Shown: positions 10,401 to 16,665 of the stretch, piece by piece
How the letters are laid out: each line of letters begins with the position of its first letter
Numbering within the stretch: position 1 is the stretch's first letter
NCBI GenBank assembly: GCA_023397505.1
Contig: JAEWUC010000008.1
Coordinates: forward strand, 434,001-498,000
Direction of reading: 5' to 3'
Source of the DNA: Bacteroidota bacterium
Lineage (GTDB): Bacteria > Bacteroidota > Ignavibacteria > Ignavibacteriales > Melioribacteraceae
Length of the DNA stretch: 64,000 nucleotides
Program-made: the position numbers and the translations under genes
Notes under the pieces: generated by a model
What the model saw: the letters and a program-made list of their open reading frames with translations, nothing else
Told to the model about the DNA's origin: nothing
The model's database searches: none

Positions 10401-11168
10401 AAATTATTAATTTATTTCACTCTCTTTTCTCGAGATGATTATTTTACTTATCCTGGTGACAATAATCCCCCAAAAGAGAATTTTTATCCTTGGAGGTTCA
10501 CAAGAAAATATTCTTATATAAGGAGACCAATTCTAAAATGTAAGGATGAAAATGAAAAGGTGCAATACATTTATGCTGTTAGACACTTACATGTCTCTCT
10601 AGACAACTTTATAGCTTTAATAATATCTGGACGCTTACAAAACGAAGCAAAAACTGATGATTTTAAATCAATTATTGGGAAACTTGCACAACCTGCCGGG
10701 GATGCTTTTAATGCGAAAGTAGCCGAATTATTCAATAATCGACGAAGATACTATGTAAGAAAAAATGTCAATAGTTTTGGGAAAATAAAAATAGAACGTA
10801 CGAATAAAGAAGAATTAGGCGATATTGATGTAATTGTGATAGATTGGAAATCAAATAAATTGATTCTCATTGAATGCAAAGACCTACTTGTAGCCAAAAC
10901 ACCTTATGAAGTAATGATGGAGACGAAGAAAGTATTTGAGGGAGATAAATCACTTATGGCAAAGTTTATAAAAAGAATCGAGTGGGTTAAGAATAATCTT
11001 CAAGTAGTATTAAATTATTTTGAGTTAGATACATCTATAAAGTGGAAAGTGAAATCTTTATTCGTGGTCAATGAACCTCTCTTTAGTGCATTATTAAAAA
11101 ATCAATCGGATACTGTACAAATATTAACTTACCATGAATTAGAAAAAAAATATAAAAGCCAAGGTTAA
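7470..11168 (+). CDS. giant defence protein with C-terminal PD-(D/E)XK nuclease domain
   Basis: This 1232-aa protein has no family I recognise over its first ~1060 residues, which are mostly alternating helices and strands without Walker or zinc motifs. Residues ~1075-1150 form a clear PD-(D/E)XK core: a helix with AKVAELF, then GDIDVIVID (Asp1118/Asp1120), then ILIECKDL (Glu1135-Cys-Lys1137). This D-x(n)-ExK arrangement is typical of Mrr-like and NERD-like nucleases. It is the last gene of the operon, overlapping the small nuclease-fold gene by 11 nt. It probably acts as the DNA-cutting effector fed by the SNF2 motor. The N-terminal two thirds are the least explained part of this locus. Confidence 0.65.
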   Translation: MKVEQYDEILKYLETSFTPYDSIDLISKLSSLKYFPQNGDHTIRLDAFLHVASSINQKHGRKITRGELNRIINSPKIRKSHITMAEDPRTQLLCEEISFFGGGFRIFPGIYDSIVFNITHTLKAIFLPYNKYISKELFIELSSIARFILELSELLATRLNIKRNTATTYYLDIFIPAREILETSSEALKITQNEFSSLLEKCGTDESRICWLITNIGQIALDTFSIEQCPLMESPILFTGEYYIITDPSSLLSSFMKRLLTIFTENNVLMNFRKAYQEAIWDTVVQRLDWMLIKKIDVLPHRVHKDIPVVDGVFNFEKDKMLVGILIVDDFENIEKDIVEVSLEKHKERLSVVSDILYSSTPAPNGILYLFITAHYVRTISYNVFIPPYNDQYIVLSADNLNIIAMLEGGKNNFLLKYAWAQDAIRKTTELIVFDQLSEYGFFKEHGYSYYIDDERRPTMMNITDDFARDVRLEALKKVDMHTVYNPLKKSYVQVVSLAGEEHPIYIPHYIPQKIEVILESYSLPIWFYNNDNNINGELRAILIEFMDLTTYWLHEVKPSLTISMNALKSYIDEIEVEICLEETGEWTQPKRENYSGNSNPLSIQYYYPNRFKFTFKPYANALLFGETNEGERTILRIILGGFCRMLEQHNIDSEYLIDTNVQLIIDKYAPLGKKKKLCTFDTSITPLLDPRELHKLRLNQKIDEDMLLDEIGNNIVLKKITVGSAKMEQVKFINNHIVGYLWGKLNNLLKRYTQQDILNYLLNQNEALIREKYLYEVQLPMRLSIANPDRVMKEYSDRYSRITNLGPAVRFLIECVVAQKNSGLKLFSDSDFDELAALSKEIVSWGFTSDLIYSDISDMKISLLPSGRIGRSRKDYDQAMKRFSQQVQELQINRLSNSFFKHWDTTISREQNHKESMELDKALYNEFGFDINDLAGALNLFDKISHTKKTPIVNISEDELLLIVRNENNVDENRFNKLLIYFTLFSRDDYFTYPGDNNPPKENFYPWRFTRKYSYIRRPILKCKDENEKVQYIYAVRHLHVSLDNFIALIISGRLQNEAKTDDFKSIIGKLAQPAGDAFNAKVAELFNNRRRYYVRKNVNSFGKIKIERTNKEELGDIDVIVIDWKSNKLILIECKDLLVAKTPYEVMMETKKVFEGDKSLMAKFIKRIEWVKNNLQVVLNYFELDTSIKWKVKSLFVVNEPLFSALLKNQSDTVQILTYHELEKKYKSQG

Positions 11169-11252
11169 ATTATTAACCAAAACACTCCTTTGTAAGATCG
11201 CAGAAGAAAAAAGGTATAAGAACAATAGTAATAATCAATTTAAGGAGTTACT

Positions 11253-11972
11253 ATGTGTTCTTTCACCCTCGGAGCCGATCCGGAGTTAGTCGTTCGGCAA
11301 AACGGAAAATTTGTAAATGCTCATAACTTCTTCAAATCCCAAAGTAGTCTTGGTCTTGATGGTTGTGAAAGCATAGCAGAACTTAGACCTGGCTGGAGTG
11401 AGTCTCCAATCGATTTAACAGCAAAAATTTATCAAATCCTCGAATACGGCAATTCAAAATATCCTCAACTCGAATTCATCTCTGGACATTTCGTAGACAA
11501 CTATTCTCTCGGAGGCCACATTCATTTTTCTCTTCAACCTACATCAGAGATTATTAACAATCTCGATACAGTTCTTTATTCCTTGAGTAACTGCATAGAC
11601 GACCGGGACCAGAGAACAAAGCGGGAACGGTGCGGATATGGCAAAAGAAAGGCCTTCAGGAAGCAGCCCCATGGAATGGAGTATCGAACTCCAGGATCGT
11701 GGCTCCTGAGCCCATCTACGGCGCTCGTAAGCCTTACTTTGGCCAAATTGGCAGTCATTGGCTCCCAGGATTTAGGTCTGAATTTCGAGGAAATCAAGGG
11801 CAGGCAGCATTCCTCCACTTTTCTTCGAAATTTCAAAAATTACTTCTCTGAGATACCTGCAGATTGTGAAGAGGGACTAAAAGAATTAGATCAACTTCTT
11901 TCCAAAGGAACTCTCAATTGGAATCAAAATATTCTGCCAAATTGGGGGCTCATTTCACGGGAGGCGGCATGA
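11253..11972 (+). CDS. phage-type COOH-NH2 ligase (phiEco32-like amidoligase)
   Basis: This 239-aa protein carries the marks of the amidoligase branch of the glutamine synthetase-like fold: the N-terminal GADPELVV (8-15), GGHIHFS (87-93) with metal-type histidines 89 and 91, a Tyr-Gly-Lys-Arg loop, and the C-terminal HGMEYRTPGSW (His140, Glu143, Arg145). These proteins use ATP to join a carboxylate to an amine and are known from phage phiEco32 and from operons that encode a class II glutamine amidotransferase, as here. The start follows TAAGGAG with a 5-nt gap. It overlaps the next gene by ATGA. The substrate is unknown; a peptide or protein tag is the usual proposal for this family. Confidence 0.8.
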   Translation: MCSFTLGADPELVVRQNGKFVNAHNFFKSQSSLGLDGCESIAELRPGWSESPIDLTAKIYQILEYGNSKYPQLEFISGHFVDNYSLGGHIHFSLQPTSEIINNLDTVLYSLSNCIDDRDQRTKRERCGYGKRKAFRKQPHGMEYRTPGSWLLSPSTALVSLTLAKLAVIGSQDLGLNFEEIKGRQHSSTFLRNFKNYFSEIPADCEEGLKELDQLLSKGTLNWNQNILPNWGLISREAA

Positions 11973-12568
11973 GATGTACCATCTGCAACTGTGAAGTCCC
12001 ATCACATCAGGTTAGGCATGCATTCGAAGATGTTCTTTGCGAAGAATGTTTCTCTGAAAACTATAATGTGTGTAATCGATGTGATGATGTTATTGGCCGT
12101 GATCAAACTTTATATGATCAAGAGGGTAATCCTTATTGCACTGATTGCTATGAAGATAGCTATGATGATGATTGTCCGGATAATCCGGAAGTATATGATG
12201 CAGACAGAAATCTTATTCTCCAGCTATCAAGGGATTGGCTAAATGGCAGATGTAATAACAAAACGCTTATCCAAATTAACAAAAATGATTTCCAACTACA
12301 AAAACTCAAAGACAAAATCGGACTAGTAGATTATTCCATTTATGTTTTTGGATTAATAGACCGGGAAGATTATCAGCTATCAGTGAGTTCTAATCTAATT
12401 GACCAAATAAAAGAGTTTAATCTAATTAATGGATTAGATCTTAAAATAATTGAAGGCATTGGATCTAACAGAATCGGCATCAGCCTAGCACTCCGCAAAG
12501 ATCATTTCTCAACGGTTATTAAACTAATCAAGCAACTCACAGAACAAAAAGAACTCGTCTCAGCATAA
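11969..12568 (+). CDS. LIM-like double zinc-ribbon protein partnered with the amidoligase
   Basis: This 199-aa protein has a Cys-rich N-terminal part: CTICNC, then CEECF, CNRCDD and CTDCYED. The pairs are spaced like a LIM or treble-clef zinc domain (CxxC-x(17)-HxxC/CxxC-x(17)-CxxC). An acidic linker and an alpha/beta C-terminal region without recognised motifs follow. The start is set at ATG 11969 because it overlaps the amidoligase stop (ATGA) and GGGAGG lies 3-8 nt upstream; an in-frame ATG at 11918 has neither feature. Context suggests a substrate carrier, adaptor or nucleic-acid-binding partner of the amidoligase. Confidence 0.7.
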   Translation: MRCTICNCEVPSHQVRHAFEDVLCEECFSENYNVCNRCDDVIGRDQTLYDQEGNPYCTDCYEDSYDDDCPDNPEVYDADRNLILQLSRDWLNGRCNNKTLIQINKNDFQLQKLKDKIGLVDYSIYVFGLIDREDYQLSVSSNLIDQIKEFNLINGLDLKIIEGIGSNRIGISLALRKDHFSTVIKLIKQLTEQKELVSA

Positions 12569-12589
12569 CAACACAAGGAGAAAAAGACA

Positions 12590-13483
12590 ATGTGCGGAAT
12601 TATGGGATATTACTCCTTTGGGAGTGCTGTGCCCGATAAAAATAAAATAGCGGCGATGTTTAGTTTATTAGAAACCCGAGGACGTGATGCTTCGGGTTTC
12701 GCATTTATACAAGACAGTCAACTGATCGTGCATAAGGAGCCGGTCAAATCATCATTAATGGTTAACAGTAAAGAGTGGAATGAATTATCACTGCCCAAAA
12801 TTATGATGCTTCACACAAGAGCGGCAACACAAGGTAGCAATAAAAATAACATGAACAACCATCCACTTTTCAATAAACAAGGTCTGGCAATTATTCATAA
12901 TGGAATTATTTACAACGACAAAGATATTCTCCCAAAGAATCAGCGTGATGGTGAAGTTGATTCAGAAGCCATACTTGTAGTCCTCTCATCAAAAGGTAAG
13001 GGGGATAAAATCAAAAAGGTCTTTGATAAACTGGAAGGTAGTTTTGCCTTTGCCGTTCTCAATAAAGAGGAGCCCGATAAACTCACTCTGGTTAAAAAAG
13101 ATAATCCCATAGACCTCTACTATGATGAGAATAATGATATCCTATACTTCTGCTCGGAACGAAGAATCATGCAGGAAGCTCTTGGTATAAGGCCAAAAAC
13201 ATTTCGTGGATTTAATCTTGGAGAGAGGGGATTTCACTTCTATGAGATGAAGAACAACCACGGGTTGATTTTGAGCGGGGAGGGGGTTGAATCATACACT
13301 CAATATCATCCACGCAGAACTAAGTACCGAGATCGGGACTTCACTTATTCTTCACGCAGTGATGAATTTATAATTGAATGCCCATATTGCCTTTCTCAGA
13401 CCATATTTCATTTTGGCAGATTATTTAATCGCTGCTCAGAATGCGATGCTGAATTGTATGAAGAAGAACTTTATTACACTTAA
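12590..13483 (+). CDS. class II glutamine amidotransferase (Ntn hydrolase) with C-terminal Zn ribbon
   Basis: This 297-aa protein begins MCGIMGYYSFG, so Cys2 becomes the N-terminal nucleophile after Met removal, as in GlmS/PurF/AsnB glutaminase domains. LETRGRDASGFAF matches the Arg-loop that binds glutamine, and the NNHPLF/HNGIIYND region matches the expected NHP and HNG elements. It lacks a synthase or PRTase domain and instead ends in a CPYC-x(16)-CSEC zinc ribbon. Such free-standing glutaminases release ammonia for a partner enzyme; the amidoligase two genes upstream is the obvious candidate. AAGGAG sits ahead of the start. The enzyme class is secure, the pairing is inference. Confidence 0.85.
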   Translation: MCGIMGYYSFGSAVPDKNKIAAMFSLLETRGRDASGFAFIQDSQLIVHKEPVKSSLMVNSKEWNELSLPKIMMLHTRAATQGSNKNNMNNHPLFNKQGLAIIHNGIIYNDKDILPKNQRDGEVDSEAILVVLSSKGKGDKIKKVFDKLEGSFAFAVLNKEEPDKLTLVKKDNPIDLYYDENNDILYFCSERRIMQEALGIRPKTFRGFNLGERGFHFYEMKNNHGLILSGEGVESYTQYHPRRTKYRDRDFTYSSRSDEFIIECPYCLSQTIFHFGRLFNRCSECDAELYEEELYYT

Positions 13484-13500
13484 TAAAAAGGAGAAGTAAC

Positions 13501-13683
13501 ATGAACGAGAAAAAACTAATTAAGCTTGCAGGAAAAGTTGCCAGAGCGGTAATCGATTTAATTCAAGAAGAATTGACCGGTGAGAAGCGTAAAAAGAAAA
13601 AGGAGAATACGAATGTCAAACGTAAAAAAGTGTCCCGTGTGGATAGGAGGAGCAGTAGTAATAGCAGCAGAAGTACTGATTAA
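13501..13683 (+). CDS. small highly basic protein (60 aa)
   Basis: AAAAAGGAGAAG precedes the ATG, an excellent ribosome binding site. The N-terminal half is an amphipathic helix (KLIKLAGKVARAVIDLIQEE) and the C-terminal half is almost entirely Lys, Arg and Ser. No family is recognised. Possible roles are nucleic-acid binding or being the peptide substrate of the neighbouring amidoligase; neither is shown. Its second half is overlapped in another frame by a small membrane peptide. Confidence 0.55.
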   Translation: MNEKKLIKLAGKVARAVIDLIQEELTGEKRKKKKENTNVKRKKVSRVDRRSSSNSSRSTD

Positions 13684-13705
13684 AATTATTTGTAAAAAGA
13701 AGTGA
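13613..13705 (+). CDS. 30-aa single-span membrane peptide overlapping the basic ORF out of frame
   Basis: A short reading frame starts at ATG 13613 with AGGAG at 13601-13605, 7 nt upstream, and ends at TGA 13703-13705. The peptide has a Cys-containing N-terminus, one uninterrupted hydrophobic stretch (WIGGAVVIAAEVLIKIIC) and a Lys-rich end, which is the design of a small membrane peptide with cytoplasmic lysines. It lies +2 relative to the 60-aa basic gene. Holin-like, toxin-like or regulatory roles are possible. The strong RBS and good hydrophobic profile argue that it is translated. Confidence 0.45.
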   Translation: MSNVKKCPVWIGGAVVIAAEVLIKIICKKK

Positions 13706-13713
13706 GGTAACTA

Positions 13714-14274
13714 ATGGAAGTTAATTTCCTGGACGAGCTCTTGCTCGAAGCAGAAAATAAGGAAATAGCACAAACTGAGGCGTTCTACGATCTTATACTT
13801 CTTGAGATAAAAAGAATCAATGAAAAGATTGAGGGCAATTTCAAAACAGCCGAGCAAGAAGCCGCCTTAATTAATAAATGGGCTATAAATAGGAATACCG
13901 TTCTGAATGAACGAAAATTATTCTTAGAAAAGAAGCTTGAGTCTTTCATCCATGAGCGAGGCGAAAAGAGCATTTCATTATGCAACGGAACTCTTAAGAT
14001 GCATAAGAAGCAAGACAAGGTTGAGATCACGAACATGGAATTATTTCTAAAACATGCTCATAAGGACATGCTGGAAGTAATTCCGGAAACAGTAAAAGCA
14101 TCGATCACAAAGATCAAGCAATGGATTAAAAGTAAGCCGGTACCAAAAGGCGTTACAGTTGTTCTTGGCAAACCGGAATTCAGTTACAAATTAAACGATG
14201 GGAAAGAAAATGTCGAAGATGAAGAAATTGGAATTGAATCCGAACGAAAAGAAAATCTTAGAGCTGCGGTCTGA
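13714..14274 (+). CDS. host-nuclease inhibitor Gam-like protein (Mu Gam family)
   Basis: This 186-aa protein has the Mu-Gam arrangement. A long N-terminal coiled-coil (about 1-85) with the helix IKRINEKIEGNF and the basic LNERKLFLEKKLESFIHERG is followed by a small beta domain with SLCNGTLKMHKKQDKVEIT. This last segment corresponds to the conserved NGKL-x-R-x(3)-DKVE part of the family. Gam proteins bind double-stranded DNA ends and protect them from host exonucleases. GTGAGG lies 6-11 nt before the start. Its presence supports a phage or plasmid replication module. The acidic C-terminal tail overlaps the next gene. Confidence 0.75.
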   Translation: MEVNFLDELLLEAENKEIAQTEAFYDLILLEIKRINEKIEGNFKTAEQEAALINKWAINRNTVLNERKLFLEKKLESFIHERGEKSISLCNGTLKMHKKQDKVEITNMELFLKHAHKDMLEVIPETVKASITKIKQWIKSKPVPKGVTVVLGKPEFSYKLNDGKENVEDEEIGIESERKENLRAAV

Positions 14275-14668
14275 GCAGCCAAAGATCGGAAAGAGTTCAT
14301 ACGGTGATTATTATTTGTACACTGTAAAAAATGGAACCGGCGAAGATTATTCTTTCTTCGCACCGAATGAAAAAGTTCACAAAGCATTAAAGGATTTGAA
14401 AAGAGGAACAAAATTTGAAATAATTAAAACTGCTCAACAATCCGGCAAGGATATCAAAGTCGATTATGAAATAAAAATTCTTGCTATTGAAAATTCTGAA
14501 ATTGCCACTCCCTCCGGCACAGAAGACTTCTACTACGCAGCTATGGAGAAATCTTTCTCAGATGCGATAAGAATTCAGAATAAGTTCAATGGTATGGCAA
14601 ATGTAAACCAGCTTGCTGTAACGATCTACATAAGCCGATTAAAACAGAGTCCTTCATATGACGGATAG
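14210..14668 (+). CDS. putative OB-fold single-strand-binding-like protein
   Basis: This ~152-aa protein has a beta-rich first half (YGDYYLYTVKNG, YSFFAPNEKVH, GTKFEIIKTAQQSG, KVDYEIKIL) resembling an OB-fold, followed by a helical tail with a predicted amphipathic helix (FSDAIRIQNKF). No family signature is certain. It overlaps the Gam gene by 65 nt. The start is ambiguous between ATG 14198, 14210 and 14219; 14210 is chosen because GGGAAAG lies just upstream. Position between Gam and RadC-like genes supports a role in DNA handling. Confidence 0.5.
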   Translation: MSKMKKLELNPNEKKILELRSEQPKIGKSSYGDYYLYTVKNGTGEDYSFFAPNEKVHKALKDLKRGTKFEIIKTAQQSGKDIKVDYEIKILAIENSEIATPSGTEDFYYAAMEKSFSDAIRIQNKFNGMANVNQLAVTIYISRLKQSPSYDG

Positions 14669-15122
14669 AAAAGTAAAGTTCAAAACGCTCTTCTGGACTT
14701 TCAAAGATACCTCCCTCAAATACCCTGAATATTCTGAGATACCGAAAAAGAAAATTACATCCCCGAAAGATTTCTATGATTTATTTAATCCAATAATGAA
14801 AGAGGAATCGAAGGAGGTATTCCTTGTAGCCTGGCTATCAAGTTCTAACAGGGTTCAGGGATTCGAGATTGTATCTTCCGGCACTCTGAGTTCGGCAGTT
14901 GTTGATCCGAGGGCAGTCTTCAGAAGTGCGATAGTCGCAAATGCAGCTAACTTGATTGTGGCTCATAATCATCCGAGCGGGAATTTAGAACCGAGTAATG
15001 AAGATATATCTCTAACAAAAAAACTTGTTGAGGTGGGGAAGCTCATAGAAATTCAGATATTCGATCATATAATATTTGCCGGTGAATATTACACATCATT
15101 TGTGGAGAAACGATTAATATAA
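14658..15122 (+). CDS. radC: RadC-like JAB domain protein
   Basis: This 154-aa protein carries the MPN/JAB metal motif: the HNHPSGNLEPSNEDI segment supplies the two His and the Asp of the RadC signature, preceded by AIVANAANLIVA. It matches the C-terminal RadC domain (about 120 aa) without the usual N-terminal helix-hairpin-helix. Stand-alone RadC proteins of this size are common on plasmids, ICEs and prophages, where their role is still debated despite the old DNA-repair name. It overlaps the preceding gene by 11 nt and is followed by a 17-codon ORF and a terminator. Confidence 0.85.
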   Translation: MTDRKVKFKTLFWTFKDTSLKYPEYSEIPKKKITSPKDFYDLFNPIMKEESKEVFLVAWLSSSNRVQGFEIVSSGTLSSAVVDPRAVFRSAIVANAANLIVAHNHPSGNLEPSNEDISLTKKLVEVGKLIEIQIFDHIIFAGEYYTSFVEKRLI

Positions 15123-15133
15123 AAGGTGAACCA

Positions 15134-15187
15134 ATGACTGAAATAATTAAAATTATAAAAGAGATTTTGAAGATTCTTAAAAAATAA
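15134..15187 (+). CDS. 17-aa amphipathic cationic peptide ORF
   Basis: ATG 15134 follows AAAAGGTGAACC (Shine-Dalgarno AAGGTG, about 6 nt away) and encodes MTEIIKIIKEILKILKK before TAA. Ile/Leu and Lys alternate with a helical period, so the peptide would form a strongly amphipathic cationic helix. It sits between the RadC-like gene and an intrinsic terminator, so it would be the last gene of the transcript. Peptides of this kind can be membrane-active. Translation is inferred only from the RBS and position. Confidence 0.4.
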   Translation: MTEIIKIIKEILKILKK

Positions 15188-15191
15188 TGTT

Positions 15192-15220
15192 GTGCCCCAG
15201 TGATGGGGCACTTCGCTTTT
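15192..15220 (+). terminator. intrinsic terminator after the amidoligase-RadC operon
   Basis: GTGCCCC (15192-15198) pairs perfectly with GGGGCAC (15205-15211) around a 6-nt loop and is followed by TTCGCTTTT. It ends the plus-strand transcript just before a convergent minus-strand gene. Confidence 0.75.
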
Positions 15221-15223
15221 CAA

Positions 15224-15925
15224 TTATAAAAGTAAATTCCAACTATCGGCTATTTGTTTTGTTTGAAATGAACCGAACTTGTTTATTTTCCCAAGTGTCT
15301 CGCTAATAAAATAACATTTTAGCACCTCAATCGATTTGCTATTCCCATAATCATCAGAGAAAGAGCCGAATGCTGATATTTTTATGTTTTTCTTGACAAG
15401 ACTTGGATGATTAATCATTACTTTAATTACTTCAGTAATCATATTTTCACAATCACTTTCTAACCTCATTCTCCGAGAATATGCCGGAGAATATGGATCA
15501 TGGTAAAAGTTTGGGGCTATGTTGATTGAGAATGTACCGTCTGAATACTCGGACTTTCCAATTAGCTTTACTGTTTTTCCTAATTTATCATCGAATGTTG
15601 ATATCGCTATATACTCATTAACGGATTCGATTCCAGCATGTCCCTCGTCAGGATTACGCCTCTCTCTAACATTATCTGAAAAAGCCGGTGTTTCATATGT
15701 CCCCGTTTCCTTGATTCCACTTTCATGCTTATTACTAAGTCCTATAATAGAAACAATAATAAGCGCATCAATAACTAAAAATATTACCAAACCAATCATT
15801 GTTTTTCTAAATGATTTAGATTCTGAATTTGGACCTGATTCGTTCTGATTAAAGATGGTTCCACATTTAGGACATGGCTGTGAATTATGATCGATGGGAG
15901 TTCCACATTCCGGGCAGTTTTTCAT
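15224..15925 (-). CDS. zinc-ribbon membrane-anchored protein of unknown function
   Basis: This 233-aa protein starts with a zinc ribbon (MKNCPECGTPIDHN, then CPKCGTIF). One membrane helix follows (MIGLVIFLVIDALIIVSIIGL, residues ~45-65), then an extracytoplasmic alpha/beta domain of about 150 residues without recognised motifs. This zinc-ribbon plus single TM plus sensor-like domain architecture is common in hypothetical bacterial proteins. The start is put at 15925 rather than the ATG 12 nt upstream, because that first ATG is part of the TGGAG ribosome binding site. It is convergent with the RadC operon. Confidence 0.65.
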   Translation of the reverse strand: MKNCPECGTPIDHNSQPCPKCGTIFNQNESGPNSESKSFRKTMIGLVIFLVIDALIIVSIIGLSNKHESGIKETGTYETPAFSDNVRERRNPDEGHAGIESVNEYIAISTFDDKLGKTVKLIGKSEYSDGTFSINIAPNFYHDPYSPAYSRRMRLESDCENMITEVIKVMINHPSLVKKNIKISAFGSFSDDYGNSKSIEVLKCYFISETLGKINKFGSFQTKQIADSWNLLL

Positions 15926-15945
15926 ATATATCTCCATTAATAAAA

Positions 15946-16118
15946 GGACGCAAACCCAAATTCTACGTCCAGCTCTGAGGCACTGGCATGCCCACTAACC
16001 AAGATCATAGAAAATGAGCTGCGTCCAATGGAGGACGCAGTTCTTCTACGACGTTCTGGTTAGTATGAAAAGTGCCAGTTTTCAGAGATGAACGAAGTAT
16101 AGACTACGTTATTTTTTT
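15946..16118 (+). ncRNA. long nested stem-loop, candidate structured RNA or DNA hairpin
   Basis: Four perfect stems nest around one axis: CTCTGA 15973-15978 with TCAGAG 16082-16087; ACTGGCA 15982-15988 with TGCCAGT 16073-16079; ACTAACC 15994-16000 with GGTTAGT 16058-16064; and CTGCGTCC 16019-16026 with GGACGCAG 16033-16040. A side hairpin GGACG/CGTCC occurs at 15946-15970, and its left arm could compete for the inner CTGCGTCC. A T7 run lies at 16112-16118. The region has no gene. Strand is assigned from the T-run only. It could be a small RNA, a leader or a single-strand origin-type hairpin. Confidence 0.5.
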
Positions 16119-16419
16119 ATCTGTATTAAATTTAACGAAAATATATTCGAGTTGAAATGTTGAGTTATCTTCGGATCTGGAGGGAGGGGGGATTAGTGTA
16201 AGAAGCGAAAACAAAAAAATTATATGCGGATTCTTTTCCGGAATTTGAAAGAGGGATACCCCTTACAAAAGAAGGTAATTATATTTTGATTATGCAAATG
16301 CCATTCGCACCCGGTATGTGGTATTGCAAATAAATATGTACCGACCAAATATAGGCATGCCCCCTCTACCTTCCTGCTTTAACTCTTGATACTCATCCTC
16401 CAAATGTCTAGTCTTTATT
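16119..16419. other. non-coding stretch without recognised content
   Basis: About 300 bases between the nested stem-loop and the next gene. It contains purine-rich runs (a GGAGGGAGGGGGG-like tract near 16180) and only very short frames. I see no RNA gene, promoter or repeat that I can support. Confidence 0.4.
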
Positions 16420-16665
16420 ATGGAAATGATAAAAAAACTTGTTTTCAGATTCATAAAATCTGGCGAAATAGAAGATTCTATAGAATACATGATTTTAGCA
16501 ACACAGTTGCCGGGGGAAGTATTTTACTTGTTAAAAAGTAATTACTTCGCATTCCGTCACTTGTTCAAAGACTTTAATGAATATAAAGTCTGGTTGAATA
16601 ATACTTATGGTGATAGACTACCCATAAGGTTGATAAATTATATTAAAATGGAGGAACAATGTTAA
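16420..16665 (+). CDS. small hypothetical protein (81 aa)
   Basis: A mostly helical, weakly basic protein with aromatic residues in the middle (FYLLKSNYFAFRHLF). It has no signal peptide, membrane span or known motif. It overlaps the following HTH gene by 7 nt, and the Shine-Dalgarno of that gene (GGAGG) lies inside its last codons, so the two are probably translated together. Its own ribosome binding site is weak. Function unknown. Confidence 0.5.
   Translation: MEMIKKLVFRFIKSGEIEDSIEYMILATQLPGEVFYLLKSNYFAFRHLFKDFNEYKVWLNNTYGDRLPIRLINYIKMEEQC

Noticed and set aside
593..11168. Classical DISARM or BREX locus
   Set aside because: No DrmA/DrmB (DUF1998), DrmC phospholipase, PglZ or BrxC-like gene could be recognised in this window; only the methylase and SNF2 parts are comparable.
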